64,000 nucleotides of DNA from Stagonosporopsis chrysanthemi (GCA_022560025.1 JAFISE010000014.1:62001-126000); one strand, 5' to 3'. Counted from the first letter of the stretch, positions 1 through 12,170 are shown. Numbers and translations: made by a program. Notes: a model not told the origin generated them from the sequence alone.

Positions 1-1220
1 TAATAACGTTGCGGCCTTCATGCGTTGAGATCCTGTGGCCTTCGAACATTCCACAGTTTGTTGACAGCTGAGCGCTCGCCTACATGGGTGCATCCTCATC
101 TGTCGCTCACTCGTATTCGGAGAGTAGGCAATCTCGATCCCTGTGGATGTTATGTTGTGATGCCCACGCTAAATTTGTTGTTCCTTCTCGCTGCAGTTCA
201 CTATTTCGCTTCACCGGCCAATCAAGCCCTGAGCGCCTGCACGTCAGAGAGAGCCGCCATCATTATCTCCCACCCATAGCATTTCTGCATCCTCTGGCAA
301 TTGACGATCCACCAATCGTGCCTAAGGCCGACGTGGCCGCGTTCCAGGCTGTAGGACGGCCAAAGTTGAGCTTTTGTGTGACTGACAGGGCTTCTACAGG
401 GCTATTTGACCTTTGCGCCGAGCAAAATGTTGAGCAGAGGAGCGCTGTACATTGGGAAATTAAGGAGTCCTGATGCTTGCTCGGAGCCACAGCTTGATTC
501 AGTCACAACAACTGCAGCGGCTCGGCGCCCTCCTGACGGCAACGGAAAGATGTTCACGGAAACGGGAACGGAAATGGAACGGGTGTGGAGGCGGCCAGCA
601 GGCAGGTAGCTCTCGCTCTTAATCGATCGATGAGCCCGATGGCCTTCGTGATTCGTTCAGCTTGAGTTCTGCCTACGTCCGTCTCACACCTACTGTGTTG
701 AGATTTGTGGTGTCTATGGAAATTGACTGTATGCTGACGCTTGCGACAAGATGAACCCAAGTGTCGTGACTTGCTTTTCAAACACTGGCACCATCTTACC
801 CCGGACATCTTATAGAACAAACAACAGAAAGGGTGAAACTGAACATAGTGGTCTAGAAAGAGTAGTCTAGCCTAGAAGGACTGTCGTGGCTTTTGAAATG
901 CTTCTGAGAACTGCTCTTTTGGTATAATGGAGGAGCTACTAGAAGTTAAAGGAAAGGTACGTGAAAATATAGCTCTTTGACCAATAGAAGAAATAGCCAT
1001 CCCAGGAACACCGCATTATTGGTGGCTGGCCAGGCATTTCATCAAGTTCACCTTCCTAATGCAGACTCCAATGCAAGCGGAAAGGGAACATCCGAGGCCC
1101 CACGCGTGACGTGCGAGACTTGTTAAGCTTCACAACACCTTCGTTCGTACTGATAGCTCGTGGACACGTCTCTCTACCTGCAAAACCCGTGGTCGCGATC
1201 GCATTCTTTCAATTGTCATC
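1..1220. other. Intergenic, no gene seen
   Basis: Several short open frames occur on both strands, but none has family resemblance, a credible start context or a splice-linked partner. The last 100 bases before 1221 are the probable 5' leader and promoter of the membrane protein gene that follows. Confidence 0.5.
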
Positions 1221-2208
1221 ATGGTTTCTACCCGCCAGCATCCTCGGGGCGATTTCCCTACATTTGAGCCCTCACCCACGAAGAGGCCGTCGCGGACGTC
1301 GACTGCTTCACCGGCGCCGACAAGCCCTACGACCGCTACGACCGCTACACGTAACCTCGCTGCCAACGTATCGCCTACTGCGAAAACGGTCACCAGACGC
1401 GTAGTCTCAAAGACTTCGAATGCGCTAGATGCCGTTGCACCACCTTCGCCTTCAGAAGTCAACGAGTCGGGATGGTGTCACACGGCGTCGAACCTCACCA
1501 TCTTATGGCTGACGGTTTCCCTGCCACTCGTGCTGTGGGATACCCTTTATATATTGCTTCGCCCACATACCATGGCTGGGGGTGTGCTACAATGGCCCAT
1601 CTGGAAACCCTACGAGATCTACGCCGCAATTGATCATGTGTACGGCTGGCCAGGATGGGAGAGCAACGACGGCTTCGGGGGTGCGCAAGGTGCGCTCAAC
1701 GCCGTGGAAACCATTCTTTATGGGCTGTACACCATGATCATCTACAACCATAGCGTTCCTGCAGTGACTGGCACTGGTCTTGATGTTAGCAGTAAGGGAT
1801 TGGGTGCATGGCTGTCTGGCGGTCGCAAGGTTCGTGGGAAGAATGGGAACCGTGCACTGCTCATAGGCTTCACAGCCGCTGTTATGACGCTCAGTAAGAC
1901 GGTGCTATACTGTGAGTGGACACTACGACTTTATGCGCGATGAAGAAAGACTGATCAATTGGCTTAGACTTCAATGAGTACTTCTCAGACTTCAAGAGCG
2001 TGCGTCACAATGACTGGTTCACCATTTTCCTTTTCTACGGCGTCATGAAGTAAGTGCAGTATCAAAAACAGTGTTTCAGCACTATTTGCTGACAAATACC
2101 AGTGGCCTGTGGGTTGCTTTCCCAGCGTACATGACTGTTGTGTTTGGATCGGACATCATCCAGGCTCTTGATATTGCCGCTGAACCTACCGCTATCAAGG
2201 ACGAGTAA
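1221..2208 (+). CDS. EXPERA-like multi-pass membrane protein
   Basis: Three exons (1221-1911, 1968-2049, 2103-2208) join in frame to about 292 aa. Introns are GTGAGT...TTAG (56 nt) and GTAAGT...CCAG (53 nt). The first ~85 residues are Pro/Ser/Thr/Arg-rich and probably disordered. From there come four to five hydrophobic segments, including the stretch NLTILWLTVSLPLVLWDTLY, then W-P-x-W-K-P-Y-E, an N-A-V-E-T motif and S-K-T-V-L-Y-Y-F-N-E-Y in a later helix. This resembles fungal EXPERA-domain membrane proteins related to emopamil-binding protein/TMEM97; the assignment is from memory of the family pattern. No sterol isomerase activity should be assumed. The ATG at 1221 follows a stop-rich leader. 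A TM-less product would result if the first intron were retained. Confidence 0.8.
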
Positions 2209-2903
2209 ATCACTGGATTACCGCATGGATACTCTTTGCGCGGCGGAGATGTACATCACCAGACATGGCGCTCTCTACTGGGAGTTATGTTTCACACACA
2301 TCTCGACGTTCTTGGTAAACAGATGACGCATCAGGGTTACCTCCACAGCTAGAGCCAGTGTGCCTTGGCGAACCCCGCTTGAGCTTGGTGCTCTCGGACG
2401 GTTGCTTAGAGCGCTGCATCAACCGCGTCAGCATTTACCGGCTCCGTGACACTTTCTTGTCCCTCTCACCACTTGTGAGCTGCCAGACGAGTCACGTTGC
2501 TACCGTGTCAGGGAACCAGAGCTGGTGCAGTCTTTGAGGGGATTGACGTTGACAAACATGCAAACGAGCGGCAACGTTGTTCGACATTGGCTCTTGTCAG
2601 CTACAATCCGTCGCCATCTTCACGTTGTGACAATGATTGCTCGACTGACAGTTTGCGAAGACTAATAGCCATCATAGAGGAGTGTTGGTCGACGGCTTTG
2701 TACATCTAGCGCAAGATTGAAGGCGCAAGTGTTGCGCAGGTTGTGCGTCGAACGCTCTAGCAGCTCGTGGAGGTTATCATCAAGGTTTACCAAGCAGAAT
2801 CCTGTACATTGCCGTCCTCATACATCTTCATCTCCTTCTTGGTCAAAACAAGTCCCAGTTGAGCAATCTCCTAGACACAATTTCTCACTCTCGCAGTCAT
2901 ACT
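2209..2903. other. Intergenic, no gene seen
   Basis: Between two convergent genes, so it holds the 3' ends of both. No coding frame, RNA motif or repeat could be supported. Confidence 0.5.
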
Positions 2904-4190
2904 CTACATGACCTGACACCTCATGCCGCAGATCCTCATCTTATCTTCCTCTTCACCATCCCTGGTACCCTCGCTCACCCTTCTCCTCTTCTGTTCCAGA
3001 TCCTTCATGTTCGTCGCCTTAGCAAACGGTCCCTCATCCTCCTCAACGATCAGCTTCTTCCTCTCCATCTCGTCTCTGCCAGGCGTCGAGAAGATACTGT
3101 GCTTACTCGCCACCGAAGCACCCGAGGCCTCGCTGCGCCTCGACACGCTAGTGTGTCGTGCAGGCTCCTGATCACCATGAGTGTGTTTCTGCGCAGCAGA
3201 GTAGGGCGATAAGATCTGGGACACCTTGTTAGGCGAGGCCATGGCTTGCACAATATGCGGCACTGGGGCTACGACTCTTTTCACTGGTTCTGCGCTCTGC
3301 GTCTTGTCGCGCTCGGAGCCAATAGTCGCCTTGGCCTCCGCACCCTGCTGCTGCGTCTGCATCTTCCGCGTGTAGTCCGCGATCCGCGCAAGCGTCCCAT
3401 GGCCCACTACCGGCTCGCCGGCATTGTTGGCTGAGGCGAACGGCCTGCGGACTTGCAGTGGCGCATATGCTTGTCTTTTTTGCTCGCGCGAGACTGGTGA
3501 TGGCGTGTCTGGGGCGTCCCATTTCTCGGAGCTGGCAGCCGAGTATGCTGATGATGGGCTTTCCTGGTGTGCTGGGAGCGTCGGCGTGCGCACCAGGTGC
3601 TTGCGCGGGGACTGGCTGCGCGACTTTTGAGGAGAGCACGAGCGGCTTTTGCGCGGTGAAGTACGTCCAGAGGGTGTGCCGCCGCGGCGCAGGGCTCCTG
3701 GTTCTGCTTCTTCTCCTGCTCCTGCGCCGGCAGTCGGCTCGGTGCTGGGAATGTGCATGGATGATGTACCGTCTGATGCATCTGTTGCAGGTCCGGAGGG
3801 GTTGAAGGGCGGGAAAGGCTCATAGGAAGGACCTGATGCGGATGCCTTGCTGTCTGCGAAGTCTTTAGTGAACGCATCGCTAGAACTGTCTGGTGAAGGT
3901 TCGACCTGGCGGATTGTCGAGCGCGTGCTATATGCTGTGCCTGGGCGCTCCGGAGAGGCTGGCGCGGTGCGCGGACGAATATGTGTCGCACGCATACTGT
4001 CGGTTTCCTCGACTGGCTCTGATGGCGGCTCGAAGATGACAGCTTCTGGTGATGGGGGTGCAGTCGCTGGTAGAATCTTTGCTGGTTGAGCGCCAGGATA
4101 CGGTGACGGAGGTGACAGTGTGGGTGAAGAAAAGTTTTGTCGCATGGCCAAGCGAAGATGCAGGCGCTGGTGTAATGGCGAGTGGCTCAT
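2904..4190 (-). CDS. Disordered Ser/Pro-rich protein, function unknown
   Basis: A single open frame of 428 aa from the ATG at 4190 (M-S-H-S-P-L-H-Q); the frame stays open upstream to 4244 without another ATG, and a Met at about 4145 is an alternative start. Composition is dominated by Ser, Pro, Ala, Thr and Glu. There are many S-P/T-P dipeptides, a basic patch of S-P-R/S-P-Q-K-S-R repeats near the middle, and a short better-structured stretch near the C-terminus (S-I-F-S-T-P-G-R-D-E-M-E-R-K-K). The S/T-P density suggests phosphorylation by proline-directed kinases. I do not recognise the family. The frame is long and free of stops, which supports coding, but no intron or homolog confirms it. 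Confidence 0.6.
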   Translation of the reverse strand: MSHSPLHQRLHLRLAMRQNFSSPTLSPPSPYPGAQPAKILPATAPPSPEAVIFEPPSEPVEETDSMRATHIRPRTAPASPERPGTAYSTRSTIRQVEPSPDSSSDAFTKDFADSKASASGPSYEPFPPFNPSGPATDASDGTSSMHIPSTEPTAGAGAGEEAEPGALRRGGTPSGRTSPRKSRSCSPQKSRSQSPRKHLVRTPTLPAHQESPSSAYSAASSEKWDAPDTPSPVSREQKRQAYAPLQVRRPFASANNAGEPVVGHGTLARIADYTRKMQTQQQGAEAKATIGSERDKTQSAEPVKRVVAPVPHIVQAMASPNKVSQILSPYSAAQKHTHGDQEPARHTSVSRRSEASGASVASKHSIFSTPGRDEMERKKLIVEEDEGPFAKATNMKDLEQKRRRVSEGTRDGEEEDKMRICGMRCQVM

Positions 4191-6116
4191 TTGCGTCCTT
4201 TCACTTTGATGATTCTGCAATGACCGTTTGGTTTGTACATTCACAGGCGCCCACTATGTTCGAGTGGTGAGCTCACGACCTTGCTTTACATAAAGGGCAA
4301 ATTCAGCTGTGTCTTGAAACGCATCTCCAACATTGCCGCAAGCAATGCTGGTATTGAAACTGTTTCTCGACTCTACAGATACGAAATCCTGGGGTTACAC
4401 GGTTACGTCATTCTGTGCATGTGGTGGCATGTTTTGTGAGACCGTGCTATCTCTGCCCCTGCATTGAGGCACTAGTGAAGCCCCAGCTGCGGTCTTTGAT
4501 TAGCCCAATTCTTACTGTTTGTGAACTGACTGCTTGCTGGTACGTCGGTTCCCATGTCAACAAGCGATACGCCAATAGCGCTGCATCTCTGAAGCCTGTT
4601 AGGTACATCAGCACTCTGATTGGCTGAAAGGCTACATAGTGCCTATATAGGAACAGAGAGAAGGGTTAGAGTAGGGTTAGAGAGGTACTGCAGGGCTGGT
4701 CTCCTCTTAAACCATGGTACTGCTCCTCAGACTACAGAATCCACTCCTAGAGGTTACCGACCGGTCCCCACGTAATGAACAGTAGATAGACTCAGGCCGG
4801 ACGTTAGCTCAGGGGATCAGTTTGCACCTACCTGCACTCGACATGAATGCGTATAATATCTCGGGCCCGGTTGGTGTTGAACAGAATTTCCTTCTTACTT
4901 TGCTCACGCAGGTCGCACATCTTGAAGAGCAGAGGCCCCTCAAGTAAGATATAAATTCTGAAGGCAACAAGAGAGCTGAACGTCGAGGCATAAGACACTC
5001 TTCGAGAACAATATGAGAACAAATCGAATCGAGTGTAGACTGCAGGTCTCGCATTGTTCTTCTACACGTTCGACAACATCTGTCAGACTCGCCTGGGGCT
5101 GTACCGGCGTTTGCCAAAGTGTATCTTGCAAGGTCAGAGACTGAGCTCTATGCATTCATAGGTGTCCGCTTATCAGAAAAGTGGTCACTGCCTTTATATA
5201 TCACAGGCAGGCCATCTTTCGATTTCTCTATGACAGTGACAGTCACAAAAGGGAACGGCCTCTTGGCAGATCGCTTACAGTCTCACAGCTCACCCTCATG
5301 CGTAGCGAGTCTAAGTCTAAATCTCGAGTGTGCAGCCGGGTGAACCGAGGGCTGTACCGAGGGCTGTTTTCTTTCCTGGCGCTCGAAGAATCTTAGTCCA
5401 AAGTCCGGGTGCCGCATCTAAGCAAAGCCAAGCTCGCACTATCTTGTTGCGGCTCCAGTAGCGGTGTGGCTTACGGCGCCCTCTGACCCGGTACAATTCC
5501 TCACCTCCGCACTGGCATGACACTACTCTACTGAGAAAACTATATCGCATAGATGATTTAAGCGAGTCGTTGGCTGTACTGCCAGATATGCAGCCGCTGA
5601 ACATGCAGAAAGCTCAACTCGCCTCCGCACGCCACAGCTATTTGGCGCAGAAGAAGAGTATGGAGAGTTATCTTACCTAATGCCTGGCTATAGTTTTTGA
5701 GCTTTGGCGGTTGCAATTTTGCTACTTAGTGCCCAACCTCATTCATTGTGCACTTGAGGAGTTGGACATTGTAGGATTTACCACTACGCAAGTGCCTGAT
5801 ATCTGCAGGTAGGAATCAACACCCTTCACCAGACGGTTTACGAGCCTGGACTTTCATGTCCGCCCATAATAAGCACGCCTGCCGACAGCACAGCCGAAAG
5901 CATGAAGACAGCCTCCTCCGGTCATTCTTTGTCCGGAACATGCGCTCGGGTCTGATCAGCTCTCCGCAGATAACACAGACATTTCAGCCAAGACCAAACC
6001 CCATGGGGATGACCCCAGATATTCGGGAAACATATAAGTTATGGTCTGCCGTTACACCAGGGTATCAGTTTTGGGGTTCTTCCATCAGCAGTATCACAAT
6101 ATCGGACTTCGACACC
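4191..6116. other. Long intergenic region, no gene seen
   Basis: About 1.9 kb with only short unsupported frames. Two GGGTTAGAG copies lie near 4664-4682, resembling telomere repeat but far too few to call. A near-duplicate 12-mer (ACCGAGGGCTGT) occurs twice near 5345-5368. The last few hundred bases are probable promoter and leader of the MFS gene at 6117. Confidence 0.45.
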
Positions 6117-7799
6117 ATGTTCAATAAAAAGACCAACGAGACCGTCTCTGAGAAGCCTTCTGAGGTTCAACTTGAGGACGCGAATCCAGAAAATCACAAG
6201 ATTGAGCATGGCGGTGATTACTCTGGTGCTGTCGCAAAGACAGATCCCAAGGAGATTGCACTTGTCAAGAAGCTCGACATTCGTATTATGGGTATCCTTT
6301 GGGCAATGTACTTCCTGGTAAGCTCTGACTCCTGCTGTCCGCTCTGCCTGGACTCTACAGCCATGCTCAGATACTGATGCCGATCAGAATTATCTCGACC
6401 GCAACGCTATTGCGCAAGCGCGACTGAACAATCTCGAAGATGATCTTGGCCTGGTAGGCACACAATACAATACATGTATCAGCATCCTCTTTGTCGGGTA
6501 AGCCCATTCCGAATGCTAGCCTCTCGACTCCTCTAATGCCCTCCCTAGCTATCTCCTCATGCAAATCCCATCGAACATGCTGATGTCCGCTCAAAAAGTC
6601 CGACCCTCGATCTACATGTGCATTTGCATGATGGCATGGGCCATTGTGTCCGCCTGCACAGCCCTGACACACAGCTACACTGGCCTCGTCGTAGTACGCT
6701 TCTTCCTTGGTATTGCCGAAGCCCCATACTACCCTGGTGCACTGTATTTGCTCTCGCTATTCTACACACGCAAGGAAATCGCAACACGCATCAGCATCCT
6801 GTACTCGGGCAACATCTTCGCAACCGCGTTCTCTGGTCTCATTGCCGAGGCCACCTTCGCTACTTTGGACAAGAAACACGGCCTTGCAGGCTGGAAATGG
6901 TTAGTAGCGTTTCGTCCAGGATTCTTTTATGCCGAAAAGCTGACAATGTTTAGGCTGTTCATCATCGAAGGCGCAGTTACCTTCGGCGTCGCCATCATCG
7001 GACTCTTCCTCCTTCCTGACTACCCACTCACAACGCGATGGTTGACACCTGACGAGCGACAGCTAGCTCATGATCGCATCGTGCGAGACACGGTTGGGAT
7101 CGAGCCTTCCAAGGGCGCCCGCGCCGGGTTTGCACAAGCTATCCGCGACCCACGCCTTTACTTGCTTTGCCTGATGCAAAATATGCATCTTTCTGCTTGT
7201 AGTTTCAACAACTTTTTCCCCACGGTTTGTTCCCTCTCTACGTTCGATAGCCCTTTGCTGATAGTCAACAGGTTGTGGGAAGTTTGGGCTTCAGCCGCAC
7301 CATCACGCTTGTCCTGACATGCCCACCGTACCTCGCATCCGGCGCCTTTGGAATCCTAATCGGCTGGACGTCTGGCAGAATAAACGAGAGGACATGGCAC
7401 ATCACTTTCTGCATGGGCGCCGCGCTCGTGGGTTTCGTCATCTCCTGCGCCACCATGAACGTTGCGGCACGATATGTTGCGTGCTTCTTATTTGCGTCCG
7501 GAGCCTACGCTGTCAATTCAGTCATCATTGGATGGGTTTCTGCAACCCTCGGACAGACTGCTGAGAAGAAGGCTGTTTCGCTGTCGATTGTCAATGTGGT
7601 CGCGAACGCGAGTTACATCTACACCGCGTACCTGTACCCGAAGAGCGATGGCCCAAAGTACTTGACTGCAATGGCTAGCAATGCTGCCTTTGCTCTCATG
7701 ACGATTTTGTGTGCTTGGGGACTCAGGATCTGGCTGCAGACGACTAACAAGAGGCTCAGGAGGGAGAAGCCCGAGGAAAACGTCTGCTATGCTTACTAG
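6117..7799 (+). CDS. MFS transporter, anion:cation symporter (Dal5/allantoate permease-like)
   Basis: Five exons (6117-6317, 6388-6497, 6549-6899, 6954-7224, 7272-7799) give 486 aa. Family landmarks in order are a hydrophilic N-terminus, N-Y-L-D-R-N-A-I-A-Q-A-R after TM1, a T-Q-Y-N-T-C-I-S-I-L helix start, V-V-R-F-F-L-G-I-A-E-A in TM4, G-W-K-W-L-F-I-I-E-G before TM6, and twelve hydrophobic segments overall. These fit the fungal ACS family, which carries allantoate, nicotinate, pantothenate, biotin or other organic anions; substrate cannot be read from sequence. The third intron (6900-6953, GTTAGT...TTTAG) is 54 nt and open in frame. It is called because removing it restores the conserved W-L-F-I-I-E-G. 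The ATG at 6117 is chosen because upstream residues in the same frame lack conservation. Confidence 0.88.
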
Positions 7800-8177
7800 T
7801 GGATCAGCAAGGCAAGAGGTACTTGGAATTGTAGCTAGTGAGATAGCGTCTCCATACGACTGCTAGTCACCAAGCTTGCATTGTGATTAAGCACCGGTAT
7901 CTTGGATGGGTCCTATAAAACCATGTTGATAGCATGTAATGAAATCGGTTTAATACAGACCTCTCGCTGTAAGCGCACAGACAACTATAGCGTGCGAATC
8001 TGACGGCGCGGGAGAAAGATATCATCTTGAGAATAACGTTGATCCCCTGACTGATCAAACCCCCAGGTAGCATACCTGATCTATCTACAAAACTAGCGAG
8101 GGATGCTTCATTCTCGCACAGTTGTAGATTGCACGCATGCATGTAAGCCCACTAACATTCTCATCAACGTCGAGGCC
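7800..8177. other. Short intergenic region between convergent genes
   Basis: 378 bases holding the 3' ends of the MFS gene and of the RING-finger locus. Nothing else could be supported. Confidence 0.5.
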
Positions 8178-9463
8178 TCACCGGTGGTGCCAAGTCCCTC
8201 CTCCGAAGCGGTTAAAAGCCGTCGGATCATTGGGTGCGGATCTCCTTGCTCTGGCAGCTTGTCGTGCAACCATCCTATCTACCACTCGATCTGCTACCAC
8301 GGGTGTTTGCCTTGATTGGGTCTGCGCGGCTCCAAACGTACCGGGTGCAGAAGGCCATGGCCTCCAAGACTGCACCATACCGTTCATGAGATGCTGAGGC
8401 GGAAGTTCCACCCTGATAGTTCCAGTCGGAGCAAAAGGTGATGATCTCCAAGACTGCACCATACCGTTTACGAGATGCTGAGGTGGAGGTTCCACTCTGA
8501 TAGTTCCTGCTGGGGCAGCATATGGGTAATCTTGGTTCGATATGGTGACATGCGCTTCATGATGCCTCGCATTTTGTCTCGACGTTCGCCTGGACCTCAC
8601 CTCCATGATCATGTTTTGCATGCGCAGCTGTACTAGACGGCGGTCCTCCGCTCGTTGCTGCCTTTGCTCTGGCGTTTGCTCGTGTGGTGGGCGCATTCTT
8701 CCCAACTGTGCTTCATGTATAGCTTGCTCTGCTTGCTGTAATTGCTCCATTCTCGACTCGGTTTGCCTGAGCCTCTGTTCAAGCTCGCGGTTGGAAACCA
8801 TCGGACGTTCGAGAGAGGGCAACATAAGATTTTGCAGCCTCATAGGTGCCGAGCCTGCACGGCGTTGTTGAACCGACACTGACGATACAACCGGCGGTAA
8901 AGGCCGACGATATTGATAGCAATACATCTGATGGGTGCCAGGAGGGAGCATATCACAGCCAGCTGTAAAGCACATACGTGCTCGGAACTCTGTTGTAGTA
9001 CATGTCAGCTTCAGTCCAAGCCCTTAAACTCCGACACAAGGAGTTGAGAAGATAAGGTCGGGAGTGAGATAACTCATACCTCTTAGTGCATGGACATTTG
9101 ATCTAGTCGAGTTTGCGCGTGCGTTGCCTTCCCCTGCTAGACCTCAGTCAGTCCATGTTCTGCAAGAAAGAAACTTGACTCACCAGCGCCGCTTCGTGGC
9201 ATTTCTTCATTCACGATGGTTTCCTCTCGCAAGCGCTCCCGGCACATCGGACATCTGTCATGATTCCTTGTCGTAGAAAGGAGCGTCTCGACAAGGCAAG
9301 GCAGACAGATAACATGGTGGCATCGCGGCAAGATGGCAGGTGCGCGATTAACGCTCTACGCCTCGTAACAAATGCCGCAGCTTGCGTCGCCTCCCGTTGT
9401 GGCAGATCGGATCATCGTTCGGAGAGCCAGCTCCCAGTCTCGCGCTGTGCTTGCGGAAGGCAT
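8178..9463 (-). pseudogene. RING-finger protein gene with in-frame TAG
   Basis: Read from the ATG at 9463 (M-P-S-A-S-T-A-R-D-W), the frame reaches C-G-I-C-Y-E-A, meets TAG at 9358-9356, and continues in the same frame to P-R-C-H-H-V-I-C-L-P-C and R-C-P-M-C. Together these give a complete C3HC4 RING with normal spacing, the signature of an E3 ubiquitin ligase. No intron can remove the TAG: the next AG acceptor would delete the third to sixth zinc ligands. Further exons follow: GTGAGT donor at about 9184, a short exon, then GTATGA...CAACAG into a 265-aa Gln/Arg-rich tail with a predicted coiled coil. The tail holds two 28-residue copies starting G-T-I-R-V-E. The locus is either a recent pseudogene, a stop-readthrough gene or carries a sequencing error. 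All other exons remain open, which argues against old decay. Confidence 0.6.
8385..8530 (-). repeat. 84-bp tandem duplication in the RING gene tail
   Basis: Two adjacent copies encode G-T-I-R-V-E-x-P-P-Q-H-L-x-N-G-M-V-Q-S-W-R, differing at only a few residues. The copies are direct and in frame, so the duplication lengthened the protein without breaking it. Confidence 0.75.
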
Positions 9464-9740
9464 GTTTGCGATGTTGTGTAGTGGCAAGGGAGCGTGGGGG
9501 CGAGGTAAGGCTGCTGTAAAATATGCTGAAGATTTGAGTGGGTGGATGGTGTTCGACAGATAAAGCGAAGAGTTTGGTCTAACTGAGCTGGCGGTGCTTG
9601 CTGTCTGAAAGAAGGCACGCTGCGTTTGTGATAATGAGAAAGAGCTACTACGATGGAACCTCATACAGAATACTGCACCCATGACTGCATATGTACGCTT
9701 CAACCTCACGGAATAGACAGAGTGACCAGATACAAGTCAC

Positions 9741-11248
9741 TCAATCCGTGCCATTACCTAAACGCATAGTGCTCAGACCCTCACTTCTGACCTTCTGGAT
9801 ATGATCGATGGCCTCAATCAAATGCGGAACAAAGGCCTTCGGGTTCTCGGTTGCTGGGAAGTGGCCCAAGCCAGGCATAGCTTTGTGCTTAGCTCCGGGG
9901 ATCTTCTCTGCAGTCTTCTGCGCCATCTCGGGTGTGTTGGACCAGTCGTACTCGCCATTCAACATGAACACAGGGCAGCTGTTGGTATCGATTGAGGAGA
10001 CACGCGAGCGGCCATCCCAGCCTCCAAAATAGAAGTCCAGGTCGCCGTGGAAGATCTAGAGTCAATATTAGCGGTCACTGTCATGCTTTTGGGATTGACC
10101 ACCTACGCCGTATGCCTGCGCGCTGTAGAGATGCCAGATCAGGTCTTTGTTGACCTTTGGTGCGGTCGGAGACATCATCTGTCTTTGTCAGTATGTTATG
10201 GAAAGCCGAAATGGCGTACTTACGCCATAGACCCATTCTGGGTTGAACAACGATTGGTTCACGTATGGCGAGCGATCGTGCCATTGGCGTTCCATATTCA
10301 GGTGATCAGATCTAGAGCATGTCAGCATCTCCAGTGAAACACCACAAAGTATGTGAAGATATGGACAACGTGTACTGACCCTTGTAGCGGAATGCTACCT
10401 CCAGCGCCTACTTCCTTGTGGCGGATCGCGACTGCCAAGCACACCTGACCGGCCATACTCGCACCACAAATGATAGGCCTGCGCAGGCCCAGCTCTTTGA
10501 CAAAAGCTGCGATAATGCCCACGTAGCTATCCTCAGTATTTGTGTGCGCACCAGGTGGAAGGTTCTTGCTCGGGAAGCTCCGTCCGTGTCCGGGAAGATC
10601 GAACGCGTACATGGTGCACTTCTTGCGCATTTGAGCGTCGTTCATGACGCCATGATACTGCCGACTGTCGCTGCCAGCTGTGTGCAGGAAGACGATTTGC
10701 TGCTTGCCATCGCCAGAATACTCGTAGAAAACTTTGGATCGGCCCCAGACGGGTGCATCGAGGAAGACATACCGGCCGGTGAGGTAGTCGCGTTCTTGCT
10801 CGGGCTGCTCTTCCTCCTTCAGTGGGCCGCAGTGAGCCTCATGAGCAAGTTCGAGAACTCGTCTCCAGACGTGCGTCCAGTGAGCAAAGGCAGTCTGGTC
10901 ACCTAAGACCTCAATGCCTTTCTGTTTGATGTTCATGCCGAACATGCCCCAGTAGCTCTGATAGGGCATGGCAGGGGTCTCCTTGAAATGCTGCTCCCAT
11001 TGCTCTGGCAGTGCTGAAAGTGTGAAGAGAGCATCCTTGGAGGTACCTGTGCTGGCTTTTGCGCTGCCGTTGTTGACTTCGATCAGGATTGTGTTGTCTG
11101 AGCTGCTGGACTTGATGCCGAATGTCGCAGCCTTGTCAATTGCATCTGAGGTAGTGAAAGCCTTCAGCTGGGCGTCGGATTGGAGCAGCTTGGTCAATTT
11201 GTCCTTGCTGCTCCCCAATGCCTTCGTGAGGTCATCCCAGCCGGACAT
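9741..11248 (-). CDS. Alpha/beta hydrolase with N-terminal SCP2-like region
   Basis: Four exons give about 447 aa from the ATG at 11248. Residues 1-135 resemble an SCP2 sterol-carrier-like fold (short helix-rich start, then T-I-L-I-E-V-N-N-G and a W-E-Q-H-F segment); this call is tentative. Residues ~165-447 are an alpha/beta hydrolase: oxyanion-region H-T-A-G-S-D-S, then D-L-P-G-H-G-R-S, nucleophile elbow C-G-A-S-M-A-G with Ser264, acidic residue in N-G-E-Y-D-W, and catalytic His in G-L-G-H-F-P. Introns lie near 10380-10320, 10223-10180 and 10110-10058. The junctions keep frame and restore Q-G-S-D-H-L-N-M-E-R and V-Y-G-M-M-S-P. No signal peptide is seen, so it is probably cytosolic or peroxisomal; the final residues N-G-T-D are not a PTS1. 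Substrate unknown. Confidence 0.85.
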
Positions 11249-12170
11249 GATGGTGCTCAGATATTTGAGAGACCAGGAGATGTATAATAGTTTTTAAACA
11301 GTCAAAATAATTCACAGTTAAGATCACTGTTGCGATTGAGACGAATACAGATACAAGGAACATATCAAGACAGCCATCGCCTATCATATATAAAGGCTAC
11401 AATCATCTTTGGCAACTATGAGGTCAGTGCAGGAGGGGTAGCTGTGCGTGCGGGGTTGATGCACGTGGGTGATGCGCTCGACGTCGGAGGATCACCTCTT
11501 TAACGCGTTTGGTTAAAGTCTTTGTGTACAAAATGACAGCCCGAAGCCCAGAGCGCGTGCATGATTTGGGCGGTCAAGCGGCAGAGAGCCCGTCAAGCTA
11601 GGCTGCAGACACGAAAGGTTGCTACATGGTACTGTAGCTGAATGTGGTTAGATGCTGATCTTCCCCACATTTTACTTGCGCGAGTCCCACATCCGATGTT
11701 CGCTTTGCTCTTATTCCCTGCTGTACCTCCGACCCAGGTCGAGATTTCATGTGAGATTATGAGCACCCTCATGAGAAGATTTGTACCGGTCGTCAGAGTA
11801 GCTGTTTTCTTGTTGTCGTCGCACTGAGCTTCTCATGTAACCTTTGCTACATACGGGTGCAGTCGCGAAGCTGGGAATGCCTATGTCCACATTCACAGCG
11901 CATTTAGACACGATGGTGAGTATGGTATTTGGAGGACTTCGCAAACCAACCACTTGATTACCGAGCTGGCATTCACCAGCGTCTCCAAGCACCATGTTCT
12001 CTTTCACCTCACCTCACCGCACTAATATCCTCTGGTCACCTCGCAAACACGAGTACCACGCCTGTCCCACGTCAACAAACTCACTTCTCACCCCTCCGTC
12101 CACCTCATCAAACCACACATCTCGCCTCGTCAAGAATCTTTACAACCACGACCTCGCAAATCCAGCACCG
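11249..12170. other. Divergent intergenic region
   Basis: About 920 bases between two divergently transcribed genes, so it should contain both promoters. A CT-rich stretch before 12171 is typical of fungal leaders. No discrete regulatory site could be named. Confidence 0.45.

Noticed and set aside
4664..4682. Telomere-like GGGTTAG copies
   Set aside because: Only two imperfect copies; expected by chance at this length.
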